Of a stretch of 64,000 nucleotides of DNA, positions 27,141 to 34,965 are shown in pieces. The stretch is from Vallitalea guaymasensis (GTDB taxonomy: Bacteria; Bacillota; Clostridia; Lachnospirales; Vallitaleaceae): positions 1,550,001-1,614,000 of the forward strand of contig NZ_CP058561.1 of the NCBI RefSeq assembly GCF_018141425.1, written 5' to 3'. The notes under the pieces are model-generated. The model did no database searches and was not told where the DNA came from. It saw nothing but the letters and a program-made list of their open reading frames with translations. Numbering within the stretch: position 1 is the stretch's first letter; the number at the start of each line of letters is the position of its first letter. Made by a program: the position numbers and the translations under genes.

Positions 27141-28508
27141 ATGGATTTTGGACTCAATATTGAGCAAAAACAAATAACTTCATATAAAACAATTTTATCT
27201 TCCGAGATTCTTCAAATGCCCTATACGGACTTAGAACACTATCTATACGAGCAAACTTTAGATAATCCCATACTTGATATTATGCCTGCATATCAAAATA
27301 ACGATGATCCCGCAGTTTTGGAAATCAATCAACGTATTAGTTCACACGATGAACCTGATCGTTATCACAGAAGGAATTTTGAATCCAGCAATAACGATAC
27401 TGTAAACTGGGTTGAAACTCAAGAAAATCAAGAGACTTTACAAAATTATCTATGGAGTCAACTACTTACCCGTTTCTGGCCGAATAACTGGGAAATTCCC
27501 CTTCGTTATATCCTTGATAGCCTAGATGAAAAAGGTTACTTTATAGACTCTCTCGAATTACTTACTAAACAATATTCCATTTCCATAGATCAAGCAGAAG
27601 AAATGCTGACCTTGGTTCAAAGCTTGAATCCTGCTGGTATTGGTGCACGAAATCTTGAAGAGTGTTTATGCCTGCAATTAAGTCGCCAAGGAATTCTAAC
27701 TTCTGATTTTCAAACTTTTATTCATTCCAACTTGAATCTTATAATAAAAAACCAACTTGCTGCCATTACACGAAATACAGGACTTCCCCTAAGTACTGTT
27801 AAGAATTACTTTAACATAATTCAAAACTTAAATCCATGGCCAGGCGCTCTTTTTTCCTCATCTGAAAAAACATTATACATCACGCCTGATGTTACAGTCA
27901 TCAACACCGAAAACGGGTTTGAAATTCAGTTAAATGATTCCATCATTCCTAAAATCATATTTAATGACTACTATATCAAACTCTATGAGGAAAGTGAAAA
28001 TAACGAGGTGCACGACTATCTTCAAAAGAAAATCCAACAAGCCAAACTTCTTGAGCAATGTATCCAACAGCGTTATTCTACACTTACCTCCATCATCAAG
28101 ACGTTGTTAAACATGCAGCAGGAGTTTTTCCATAATGGTCCCAGCTATTTGAAACCTTTGAAACAATCAGATGTAGCCGATATTCTTGGTATCCATGTAT
28201 CAACTATAAGTCGAGCATGTAACCAAAAATATTTAAGATGTTCCTGGGGAACTTTTCAATTGAATCATTTTTTCGTAAGGGCAGCTTCTGTCACCAAATC
28301 TGATTCAACTACTTCGCTTGTCACAACTTTGGATGTTAAACAGGCTCTGTGTACACTAATTGAACAAGAAGATAAATCAAAGCCTTATAGTGACCGAATC
28401 TTAGCCGAATTACTTTCCCAACAAGGGTTCCAAATATCACGCAGAACTATTACTAAATATCGCAAAGAACTATCAATACCTGGAACCACCGGTCGAAAAA
28501 TCTATTAA
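27141..28508 (+). CDS. rpoN: RNA polymerase sigma-54 factor
   Basis: The 455-residue protein has the three RpoN regions. Region I is at about residues 1-50 (LNIEQKQITSYKTILSSEILQMP), binding activators. The core-binding domain is at about 90-280. The C-terminal DNA-binding domain holds a central HTH (SDVADILGIHVSTISRACNQKYL) and the RpoN box SRRTITKYRKEL near the end. The start at 27141 begins region I as in other family members; the upstream ATG at 27111 lacks a ribosome site. It is divergent from the cysteine desulfidase pair and close to a sigma-54 activator and a consensus -24/-12 promoter, suggesting a local regulon. Its stop almost touches that of convergent ridA. Confidence 0.93.
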   Translation: MDFGLNIEQKQITSYKTILSSEILQMPYTDLEHYLYEQTLDNPILDIMPAYQNNDDPAVLEINQRISSHDEPDRYHRRNFESSNNDTVNWVETQENQETLQNYLWSQLLTRFWPNNWEIPLRYILDSLDEKGYFIDSLELLTKQYSISIDQAEEMLTLVQSLNPAGIGARNLEECLCLQLSRQGILTSDFQTFIHSNLNLIIKNQLAAITRNTGLPLSTVKNYFNIIQNLNPWPGALFSSSEKTLYITPDVTVINTENGFEIQLNDSIIPKIIFNDYYIKLYEESENNEVHDYLQKKIQQAKLLEQCIQQRYSTLTSIIKTLLNMQQEFFHNGPSYLKPLKQSDVADILGIHVSTISRACNQKYLRCSWGTFQLNHFFVRAASVTKSDSTTSLVTTLDVKQALCTLIEQEDKSKPYSDRILAELLSQQGFQISRRTITKYRKELSIPGTTGRKIY

Positions 28509-28509
28509 G

Positions 28510-28878
28510 TTATTTTAATGCAATAGCTTCAATTTCACACAAAACTCCTTTTGGAAGCGTCTTGACTGCTACACAACTACGAGCTGGCTTTGATAAAAAA
28601 TAGTTGGCATAAACTTCATTGAAGGCAGCAAAATCGTCCATATCTGACAGAAAGCAAGTAGTCTTGAACACTTTTTCCATTTTACTGTCAGCTGATTCTA
28701 ATATTGCTTTTACATTTTTACAACTTTGCTCTGCTTGTGCTGTTATCCCTTCTGGAACCATGCCATCCTTTGGGTCTACTGGAATCTGACCGGATGTATA
28801 AATAACCCCATTCACCTCAAATGCTTGAGAATAGGGACCAATTGCACCAGGTGCCATTTCTGTGTTTATTACTTTCAT
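28510..28878 (-). CDS. ridA: RidA family enamine/imine deaminase
   Basis: The 122-residue protein has the RidA (YjgF/YER057c) pattern: MAPGAIGPYSQAFEVNGVIYTSGQIP at the N-terminus and GVLCEIEAIALK at the end. The active-site Arg lies in KPARSCVAVKTLP. The enzyme hydrolyses 2-aminoacrylate and related imines before they damage PLP enzymes. That compound is released by the C-S lyase MalY and by cysteine desulfidase, both encoded nearby, so the grouping makes biochemical sense. It lies 146 nt downstream of the transporter gene and is probably in the same operon. AGGAGG precedes the ATG. Confidence 0.93.
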   Translation of the reverse strand: MKVINTEMAPGAIGPYSQAFEVNGVIYTSGQIPVDPKDGMVPEGITAQAEQSCKNVKAILESADSKMEKVFKTTCFLSDMDDFAAFNEVYANYFLSKPARSCVAVKTLPKGVLCEIEAIALK

Positions 28879-29024
28879 ATTAAAATCCTCCTTTAATCCT
28901 AAATATCCAATATATTTCTCTTTTTGTTATAAGACGGGCAAGTTCTCTGACAATACTTCCCCGCCTCATTTACATAATAATAATATCAATTAAGACTAGT
29001 ACTAATTATTATTTTTAATACATC

Positions 29025-30257
29025 TTAGCTAGCCTTTTTGGTCAACCAATTTTTCCCTTCGACCACACGAGTAACCATCATTGATGCAATGGTGTCACCT
29101 GAAGCATTGAGACAGGTGGCTGGTGGATCAACTAAAAATCCAATGGTAGCAATAAGTGGAAAGGCTTCTGCAGGAAATCCAAACAAACTAACAATCAGCA
29201 TCTCTCCTACAAGACCGCCTCCAGGCGCACCCGATAGGACAAACGCACTCAAAATTGCTACAACGATGGACATTGCATAAGTACCTACTCCAGTATATGG
29301 AATCTGGAATATTCCAAATAGAAAAGCTATCTTTGTAATTGATGAAAGTACAGATCCATCCATATGCATGGTTGCTCCCATAGGAAGCACAATATTACTG
29401 ATATCTTCCGAAACTCCAATTTTCTTACAGGCTTCCATATTTACTGGAAGAGTTGCCACAGAACTCTGTGTACCAAAAGCTGTTATTGCGGGATTTATTA
29501 TATTTTTCAGCATCCTTTTCACCCCAAGTTTTCCTCCTGCAAGGTACGCATAAAGTGGAAAGAATACTACTGCATATATAAGACATAATGGATAATAGAC
29601 TAACACCACACGTCCATAGTCCCCAATAAGTTGAGGTCCAAACTCACCTACCAGATTAGCAAAATATGCACCAAGACCAATTGGAGCTAACTTCATAATC
29701 ATACTAACCATCTTCATAATAACTTTATTAAGATTATTTAAAAGTTTACCTACGGGGCTTTCTTCTCCACCTGTTGCGGCTACTGCCAAACCAGTCATTA
29801 TGGCAAATACAATAATCGGCAACATATTTTTCCTACTAAGAAGACCAGTAAAATCATTAACAGTCACTGACTTAACAATCATGGAACCGATGCTAGTAGC
29901 TTCTCCCATCTCTGCAGTACCCATTGAAATGGTTGTATTAGCAGCAGGTGGGAAAATATTTACTGTAACCAATACCAACACTGAAGCAATTAATCCAGTT
30001 GTAATAAAAATTAACACCAAGCTTCCAAGAATCTTACCTAATCGTTTCATATTCAACATACTACCCACTGCACTTGTGATGGACACAAATACCATTGGGA
30101 CAACGATTGTAAACATAAGATTAATAAAAATATCCCCAAGTGGTGCAAGAACTGTTGCCTTTTTCCCCATAACCGCACCAATAATAGCTCCTGTAACAAT
30201 ACCCGCCAATAGAATCAGCGGAAAACGATAGCTTTTCCAGACTTCTTTCTTGTTCAT
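29025..30257 (-). CDS. DAACS-family amino acid/dicarboxylate:cation symporter
   Basis: The 410-residue protein is predicted to have eight transmembrane helices plus two re-entrant hairpins. Family motifs are FINLMFTIVVPMVFVSITSA, AITAFGTQSSVATLPVN (the serine-rich first hairpin) and NASGDTIASMMVTRV near the C-terminus. GAPGGGLVGEMLI is also present. DAACS members carry glutamate, aspartate, serine, threonine or, in some cases, cystine/cysteine with Na+ or H+. It sits between MalY and RidA, so a sulfur or beta-substituted amino acid is a plausible substrate. GGAGGAAAAAG precedes the ATG. The substrate is inferred from context. Confidence 0.88.
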   Translation of the reverse strand: MNKKEVWKSYRFPLILLAGIVTGAIIGAVMGKKATVLAPLGDIFINLMFTIVVPMVFVSITSAVGSMLNMKRLGKILGSLVLIFITTGLIASVLVLVTVNIFPPAANTTISMGTAEMGEATSIGSMIVKSVTVNDFTGLLSRKNMLPIIVFAIMTGLAVAATGGEESPVGKLLNNLNKVIMKMVSMIMKLAPIGLGAYFANLVGEFGPQLIGDYGRVVLVYYPLCLIYAVVFFPLYAYLAGGKLGVKRMLKNIINPAITAFGTQSSVATLPVNMEACKKIGVSEDISNIVLPMGATMHMDGSVLSSITKIAFLFGIFQIPYTGVGTYAMSIVVAILSAFVLSGAPGGGLVGEMLIVSLFGFPAEAFPLIATIGFLVDPPATCLNASGDTIASMMVTRVVEGKNWLTKKAS

Positions 30258-30351
30258 ATCTTTTTCCTCCGTTTCATTAAAGTAATTGCTGATTTTTTAA
30301 CCCCAAAGTTTTTTATACTAATTTTCATCCCATCTTTACATTTCTAGGTTA

Positions 30352-31527
30352 CTAATTTTCTAAGGTGTCAACTGCATCTTTAAGCTGTTTTAGTGCTGTT
30401 ACCAATGTTTTTCTTGGACAAGCAGCGTTTAGACGCATGAAACCTGACAGACTACGTCCAAAAGTATACCCTTCATTCAAACCGATTTTTGCTTTGTCGA
30501 TCATAAAACTTCGAAGCTCCTCATTGTTCATTCCAAGTTCACGACAATCCAGCCATACCAGATAAGTAGCATCTGGTAAATTTGGTTTGACCTTAGGTAT
30601 GTAAGCTGCACAATACTCCACAATAAAATCAAAATTATTAGAAATATATTGTAAAGCTTGTTCCAACCACTCCTCTCCCTCTCTATACGCTGCTTCCATT
30701 GCTACTGAACTAAACGCATTGTTCCTATGAATATCCATATTCCCCCAGAAATCGTCAAATGCTTGCTTCATTTCCAGATTAGGAAAAATGGTGGTAGATG
30801 CCTGTAATCCAGCTAGATTAAACGTCTTGGTTACAGACACACATGTAACAATGTTGTCTGCTATCTCTTTAGAAATTGTAGCAGTACGAGTATGTTTCTT
30901 TTCATGAAAAATCAGATCAGAATGAATTTCATCAGATATCACCAACACATCATTAGCAATACAGATTTCAGCCATTCTTCTAAGTTCTTCCGGTTTCCAA
31001 ACAATTCCCAATGGATTATGAGGACTACAAAGCATGAAAATCTTACAATCCTTAACTTTCTCTTCAAAATCCTCAAAATCAATAACCCATTTTCCATTCT
31101 TTTCTACTAACTGATTTTCTACAACTATACGATTCAATGCTTCAGTAATATCATAAAACTCGGAATACACTGGAGTCTGAATCATAAGCTTATCTCCCTC
31201 ATTACTAAAAATCTTAATAATTGCTGACATCGCAGGAACAACACCTAGACTCCAACTCATTAGGGATGTATCAGGTTCCCAATTATACTTCTTCATTTCC
31301 CACTCTTTTACTGCTTCAAAATAACTTTCTGGCCGTGAAGTGTAGCCCCATATTCCTTCCATCGCTTTTTTCATGCAAGCGTTAATAATCGGTTGAGCTG
31401 TTTGAAAATCCATGTCTGCTACCCAGAGAGGAATTACATCCGACGTTCCAAATTTCTTGAAACGTTCATCATATTTAGATGATCGGTTGTTGCTACGGTC
31501 AATTACTTCATCAAAATTGTACTTCAT
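30352..31527 (-). CDS. patB: MalY/PatB-type cystathionine beta-lyase, PLP aminotransferase fold
   Basis: The 391-residue protein belongs to the MalY/PatB group of fold-type I PLP enzymes. Motifs are IPLWVADMDFQTAQPI, WGYTSRPESYFEAVKEW and MLCSPHNPLGIVW. VISDEIHSDLIF carries the PLP ring Asp. SVTKTFNLAGLQAS carries the Schiff-base Lys. MRLNAACPR has the carboxylate-binding Arg. The family cleaves cystathionine, cysteine or cystine at the C-beta-S bond, giving pyruvate, ammonia and a thiol. The ATG follows AAAGGAGG. It is the first gene after a consensus sigma-54 promoter and is followed by a transporter and ridA. The natural substrate may be cysteine, cystine or a volatile thiol precursor. Confidence 0.9.
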   Translation of the reverse strand: MKYNFDEVIDRSNNRSSKYDERFKKFGTSDVIPLWVADMDFQTAQPIINACMKKAMEGIWGYTSRPESYFEAVKEWEMKKYNWEPDTSLMSWSLGVVPAMSAIIKIFSNEGDKLMIQTPVYSEFYDITEALNRIVVENQLVEKNGKWVIDFEDFEEKVKDCKIFMLCSPHNPLGIVWKPEELRRMAEICIANDVLVISDEIHSDLIFHEKKHTRTATISKEIADNIVTCVSVTKTFNLAGLQASTTIFPNLEMKQAFDDFWGNMDIHRNNAFSSVAMEAAYREGEEWLEQALQYISNNFDFIVEYCAAYIPKVKPNLPDATYLVWLDCRELGMNNEELRSFMIDKAKIGLNEGYTFGRSLSGFMRLNAACPRKTLVTALKQLKDAVDTLEN

Positions 31528-31580
31528 AAATAAATATCCTCCTTTCTTTGATACCCTCTTATCTCTTACATTTATATATA

Positions 31581-31597
31581 GTGCAAATACCGTGCCA
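31581..31597 (-). promoter_or_regulatory. Sigma-54 promoter (-24/-12) of the patB operon
   Basis: On the minus strand TGGCAC-GGTAT-TTGCAC is a full match to the TGGCAC-N5-TTGCA consensus, with GG and GC elements correctly spaced. The GC element lies about 55 nt upstream of the patB start codon. The rpoN gene and a sigma-54 activator are both nearby. Confidence 0.9.
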
Positions 31598-31768
31598 AAT
31601 TTTTAGGAATACCAAATAGTGCCCTGGATTAATCAATAAATTAATATATATAACCTTTCAATATATATTCAATCTTACCCATTTCTTTCTTATCATATAA
31701 TAAGTTGACTTTAATTGTTTTATTTGCAAATAATAACGTATCATTTATTAATTTGAGTTGTTACATAA

Positions 31769-31826
31769 TTGGTTAAAATGGTTATATCCTATTAATTGGT
31801 TATGTTTTAATTGTTTTTAACCATTT
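31769..31826. promoter_or_regulatory. Candidate upstream activator sites for the sigma-54 activator
   Basis: TGGTTA occurs three times in direct orientation (GGTTA cores at 31771, 31780 and 31798) and once inverted as TAACCA (31818-31823). The cluster lies about 170-240 bp upstream of the -24/-12 promoter, the distance at which enhancer-binding proteins act by looping. The rest of the 373-bp gap is AT-rich with no gene seen. Confidence 0.55.
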
Positions 31827-31850
31827 CCTATCAGCAATATACTCCAATTA

Positions 31851-31894
31851 TAAAAAAATGAGGATGCTTCACTCTTTAAGTTCCACACCCTCAT
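31851..31894 (-). terminator. Terminator after sigma-54 activator gene
   Basis: On the minus strand ATGAGG (31889-31894) pairs with CCTCAT (31858-31863), with partial pairing inside. A run of seven T follows. It lies just beyond the activator stop codon. Confidence 0.7.
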
Positions 31895-31900
31895 CTTTTT

Positions 31901-33994
31901 TTATACCCCTTTATTATTTTGTTCTTGCCAATACTCTCTACCTTTAACCGTTATCCTACTCCCACCTCTACCTCGACCAATAATTACAAAACCAAGATCT
32001 GCTAACTGTATCAGTATTTCTCTAACCTGTTTTTGAGAAATAACCAAATGTTGTTTTTTCGCCATTTGCAGAATTTTTTCACGACCAATATATTCATCCC
32101 TTTCACTTGCTTCATACAATTGCTCCAATACAAACTCAAACAAGGAAGTTGACTTTTGATTAGGAATTATCTTATCTAATTGGTCATTATTGCTATTTAT
32201 TATTTTTTCTTTTTTTTCACAAATCATATTTTTCATTTTAAACATAGTCGGTGGTAAATCCTCAACCTCCACCATCTGTTTTCCCAGATAGTTAAAATAC
32301 TCTACTGCATTTTGAAGCTCCCTAACATTACCAGGCCAAGAATAGTGTTGTAGAAAATTCTTCACTTCTTCTGACAACTCAAAAGTTGCATCAAACACAG
32401 TTTTAAAATTATCAAGAAGCAGCAAAATGTCAGTACCACGTTCTCTAAGTGGAGGCACCAAAACTGTCAACGCATTCAGTCTGTAATATAAATCTTTTCT
32501 AAAACTTCCATTTTTAACGTTTTCCTCTAGAAGTTCATTGGTCGCAGCTACAATACGTACATCAACTCTCACAATTCGACTACCACCAACCCTCATAACC
32601 TCTCCTTCTTGTAAAACTCTAAGCAACTTAACTTGCATTGCAAGACTCATACCCTCAACTTCATCTAAAAAAAGAGTTCCTTGATGAGCAAATTCAAATA
32701 AGCCAAGACGTCCTCCTTTTTTTGCTCCTGTAAACGCTCCTTCTTCATAACCAAACAACTCACTCTCCAACAAATTCTCAGGCATTGCTGCAACATTTAT
32801 AGGTATAAACGGACCATTTGAACGCTTAGATGCTTGATGAACCGCATGGGCCAACAATTCTTTACCGGTCCCTGTTTCTCCCACAATCAAAATAGGACTC
32901 TCTGTAATAGCCATTCTTTTTAGTATTTCTTTTACACGCTTAATAGGTTCTGCCACACCAATTACGTCATCAAATGTGTATTTGGCATAATGCCCTTTTT
33001 GCAGCAACTGCTTTCTCAATTCATTTTGCCGTGATTCTTGCTCATTGAATCGTTGAAGGGTAGCAAACGCACCAATACATTCATTTTTTCTCATAACCGG
33101 GATAACAGCGATAGAAATATTTGAACCATACAATTTGGTTACTGATTCAGGAATTTCTTCCTTATTTTTTAATGCTTGATAAAACGGAATGTAGGGAAAT
33201 ACATCTTCTCCTCTTTTCCAAAGTACGAATTCCTCTGACACCTTAGCAATTTCACATGCTTTTTTGTTACAAGCAAGTATTTCCCCTTTTTCATTTACTC
33301 CTATTAATCCTTCATTCAATATTTCCATAAGAACATGAAACTGGCTTTCTCTACTTCGAGATTTCGCATACATCAAATCGAAACTATAGTGATTTGAAGC
33401 AACAATTTTAGCATAATTCAAAAAAGGCTCTGTTTCCAATAAATTCTCCAGATTCAGTCGAAGCGCCATCTCAATCATCATCCCATATGAACATGGACGG
33501 TGATCACAATCTATAACCATTTTAACTTCATCAGGCACATAACGTGATTCTCCAGGTGTCAATGCAATGTCAACCTTCTCATCTAATATGGCTCCAGGAT
33601 AAAATGGAATAAACCGTAAATGGTTCACTCCAAGCGCATTCAGTTGAGTAATTGCTTCACGAGCCATAGTCTCAGTTACGTTTACCAACAACACAGATGT
33701 ACCTTCTGGAATTTTCCATAATTGTTCCAATGTTTTCCATAGGAAAGTAACTTCAATTGACATCACTTCGCTATCTACCGGCACATGGCGATCAACTTCT
33801 TCTGTAGAGCCATAAGCATCAGTTGAAATGGCAAATAAATCAGCTCTTGGCAACTTTCCTATAGCGGATCCGTCACGCACACTATATACAACAATTTCGG
33901 CATATTCACCGAACAAACTTTCTACTTCTTCTGCATATGACGCACCAGCCAATGGATCCAAGACTACTACCGAAATTTGTTTTTTCATAAACAT
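31901..33994 (-). CDS. Sigma-54-dependent transcriptional activator with non-Fis C-terminal domain
   Basis: The 697-residue protein has an N-terminal signal domain of about 200 residues resembling PrpR-type sensor regions, then a PAS domain (about 220-315). An AAA+ sigma-54 interaction domain spans about 340-570: Walker A GETGTGKE at 372-379, GAFTGA at 419-424, Walker B LFLDEVEG at about 442-449, and YSWPGNVRELQN. The C-terminus (about 615-690) looks like a winged helix (QVREILIQLADLGFVIIGRGRGG) rather than the usual Fis HTH. It lies directly upstream of the patB operon and its -24/-12 promoter, so it most likely activates that operon in response to a sulfur amino acid. The ligand is inferred. 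Confidence 0.9.
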   Translation of the reverse strand: MFMKKQISVVVLDPLAGASYAEEVESLFGEYAEIVVYSVRDGSAIGKLPRADLFAISTDAYGSTEEVDRHVPVDSEVMSIEVTFLWKTLEQLWKIPEGTSVLLVNVTETMAREAITQLNALGVNHLRFIPFYPGAILDEKVDIALTPGESRYVPDEVKMVIDCDHRPCSYGMMIEMALRLNLENLLETEPFLNYAKIVASNHYSFDLMYAKSRSRESQFHVLMEILNEGLIGVNEKGEILACNKKACEIAKVSEEFVLWKRGEDVFPYIPFYQALKNKEEIPESVTKLYGSNISIAVIPVMRKNECIGAFATLQRFNEQESRQNELRKQLLQKGHYAKYTFDDVIGVAEPIKRVKEILKRMAITESPILIVGETGTGKELLAHAVHQASKRSNGPFIPINVAAMPENLLESELFGYEEGAFTGAKKGGRLGLFEFAHQGTLFLDEVEGMSLAMQVKLLRVLQEGEVMRVGGSRIVRVDVRIVAATNELLEENVKNGSFRKDLYYRLNALTVLVPPLRERGTDILLLLDNFKTVFDATFELSEEVKNFLQHYSWPGNVRELQNAVEYFNYLGKQMVEVEDLPPTMFKMKNMICEKKEKIINSNNDQLDKIIPNQKSTSLFEFVLEQLYEASERDEYIGREKILQMAKKQHLVISQKQVREILIQLADLGFVIIGRGRGGSRITVKGREYWQEQNNKGV

Positions 33995-34051
33995 GAATAT
34001 CTATTCCCTTCATATTTGTATAGACTCAAAAATCAATAATCAATTATTTGA

Positions 34052-34714
34052 TCACATTTTTTCAACAACTCCAAAAGCCTTCAACCATTGTCTTGCTATT
34101 AATGCATGTCCTGCTTGTGTAGGATGAACTCCATCCAAAGTCCATTTCTCCATAGGCTGGATTGTTGCTGCTCTTGCAAATATACCATCTAGAGGAATAA
34201 ATTCAGCATTGAACTCTCTTGCTAGAGATCTTACTACATGGATTTTAGGGTCTAAGTCTTCTCTCCATTTATCCTGCCCAGCAGACCAGCCTTCTGATTC
34301 TTCAATTACAGGTAATAAGAAAGGTTCCATAATGATAATCTTAGCTTCTAATTTTTGTTTTATATTCGTAAGAATCTGTCTATATGTAATTTCAAAGCTA
34401 TCAACTGAAGTAGGGTCATTACTATCATATCTACGCCAGCAATCATTGATACCTATCAATATGGAAACTACTTCTGGTCTTAGGTCGATGCAATCTTCTT
34501 GCCACCTTTTTTTAAGGTCTGATACTCTATTACCGCTTATTCCTCTATTAAGAAATCGTAATTGTTTTTCTGGATGTAATGCTGTTAACCATGATGCAAC
34601 CATATTAGCATAACCAAAACCAAGTTCTAAATATTCATTACTTGTCCTTCCACAATCAGTAACACTGTCTCCTTGAAATAAGATTAATGAATCATCTTTG
34701 ACATTATTTATCAT
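34052..34714 (-). CDS. SGNH/GDSL-family hydrolase (esterase/deacetylase)
   Basis: The 220-residue protein has the four SGNH blocks: LILFQGDSVTDCGR (Ser nucleophile), NRGISGNRVSDL (Gly), IGINDCWRR (Asn) and DGVHPTQAGH (Asp-His). This marks a GDSL esterase, lacking a signal peptide and therefore cytoplasmic. Such proteins commonly remove acetyl groups from sugars. The start at 34714 follows AAAGGAG by 8 nt; the six residues upstream in frame have no site. It precedes the sigma-54 activator in the same direction, but no functional link is apparent. Confidence 0.88.
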   Translation of the reverse strand: MINNVKDDSLILFQGDSVTDCGRTSNEYLELGFGYANMVASWLTALHPEKQLRFLNRGISGNRVSDLKKRWQEDCIDLRPEVVSILIGINDCWRRYDSNDPTSVDSFEITYRQILTNIKQKLEAKIIIMEPFLLPVIEESEGWSAGQDKWREDLDPKIHVVRSLAREFNAEFIPLDGIFARAATIQPMEKWTLDGVHPTQAGHALIARQWLKAFGVVEKM

Positions 34715-34874
34715 ATATATTACTCCTTTCATTTATTCGTTTTTTTCCATCTAATAAATATTAGCCTCATTATAACATGATTATATTATATTTAATATCC
34801 TACATATTCAATTATTACACTTAGATATTTATTTAGAAATCTATTATTTATTGTTTACATCCATAATTAAAATT

Positions 34875-34899
34875 AATATTCTTCCAATTGTAGAATATT
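34875..34899. promoter_or_regulatory. Inverted repeat upstream of hcp
   Basis: AATATTCT (34875-34882) and AGAATATT (34892-34899) are perfect 8-bp arms with a 9-bp centre, about 70 bp before the hcp start. It may be the operator of a nitrosative-stress regulator. It does not clearly match an NsrR or HcpR consensus that I know. Confidence 0.4.
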
Positions 34900-34965
34900 C
34901 TTCTTATGATTAGCCCAAGATAAATATGAAGAAACCATAAAAACAATATTTAGGAGGATGTATAT

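Noticed and set aside
29800-30231. 143-residue plus-strand frame
   Set aside because: Antisense shadow of the DAACS transporter gene, caused by its biased codon pattern.
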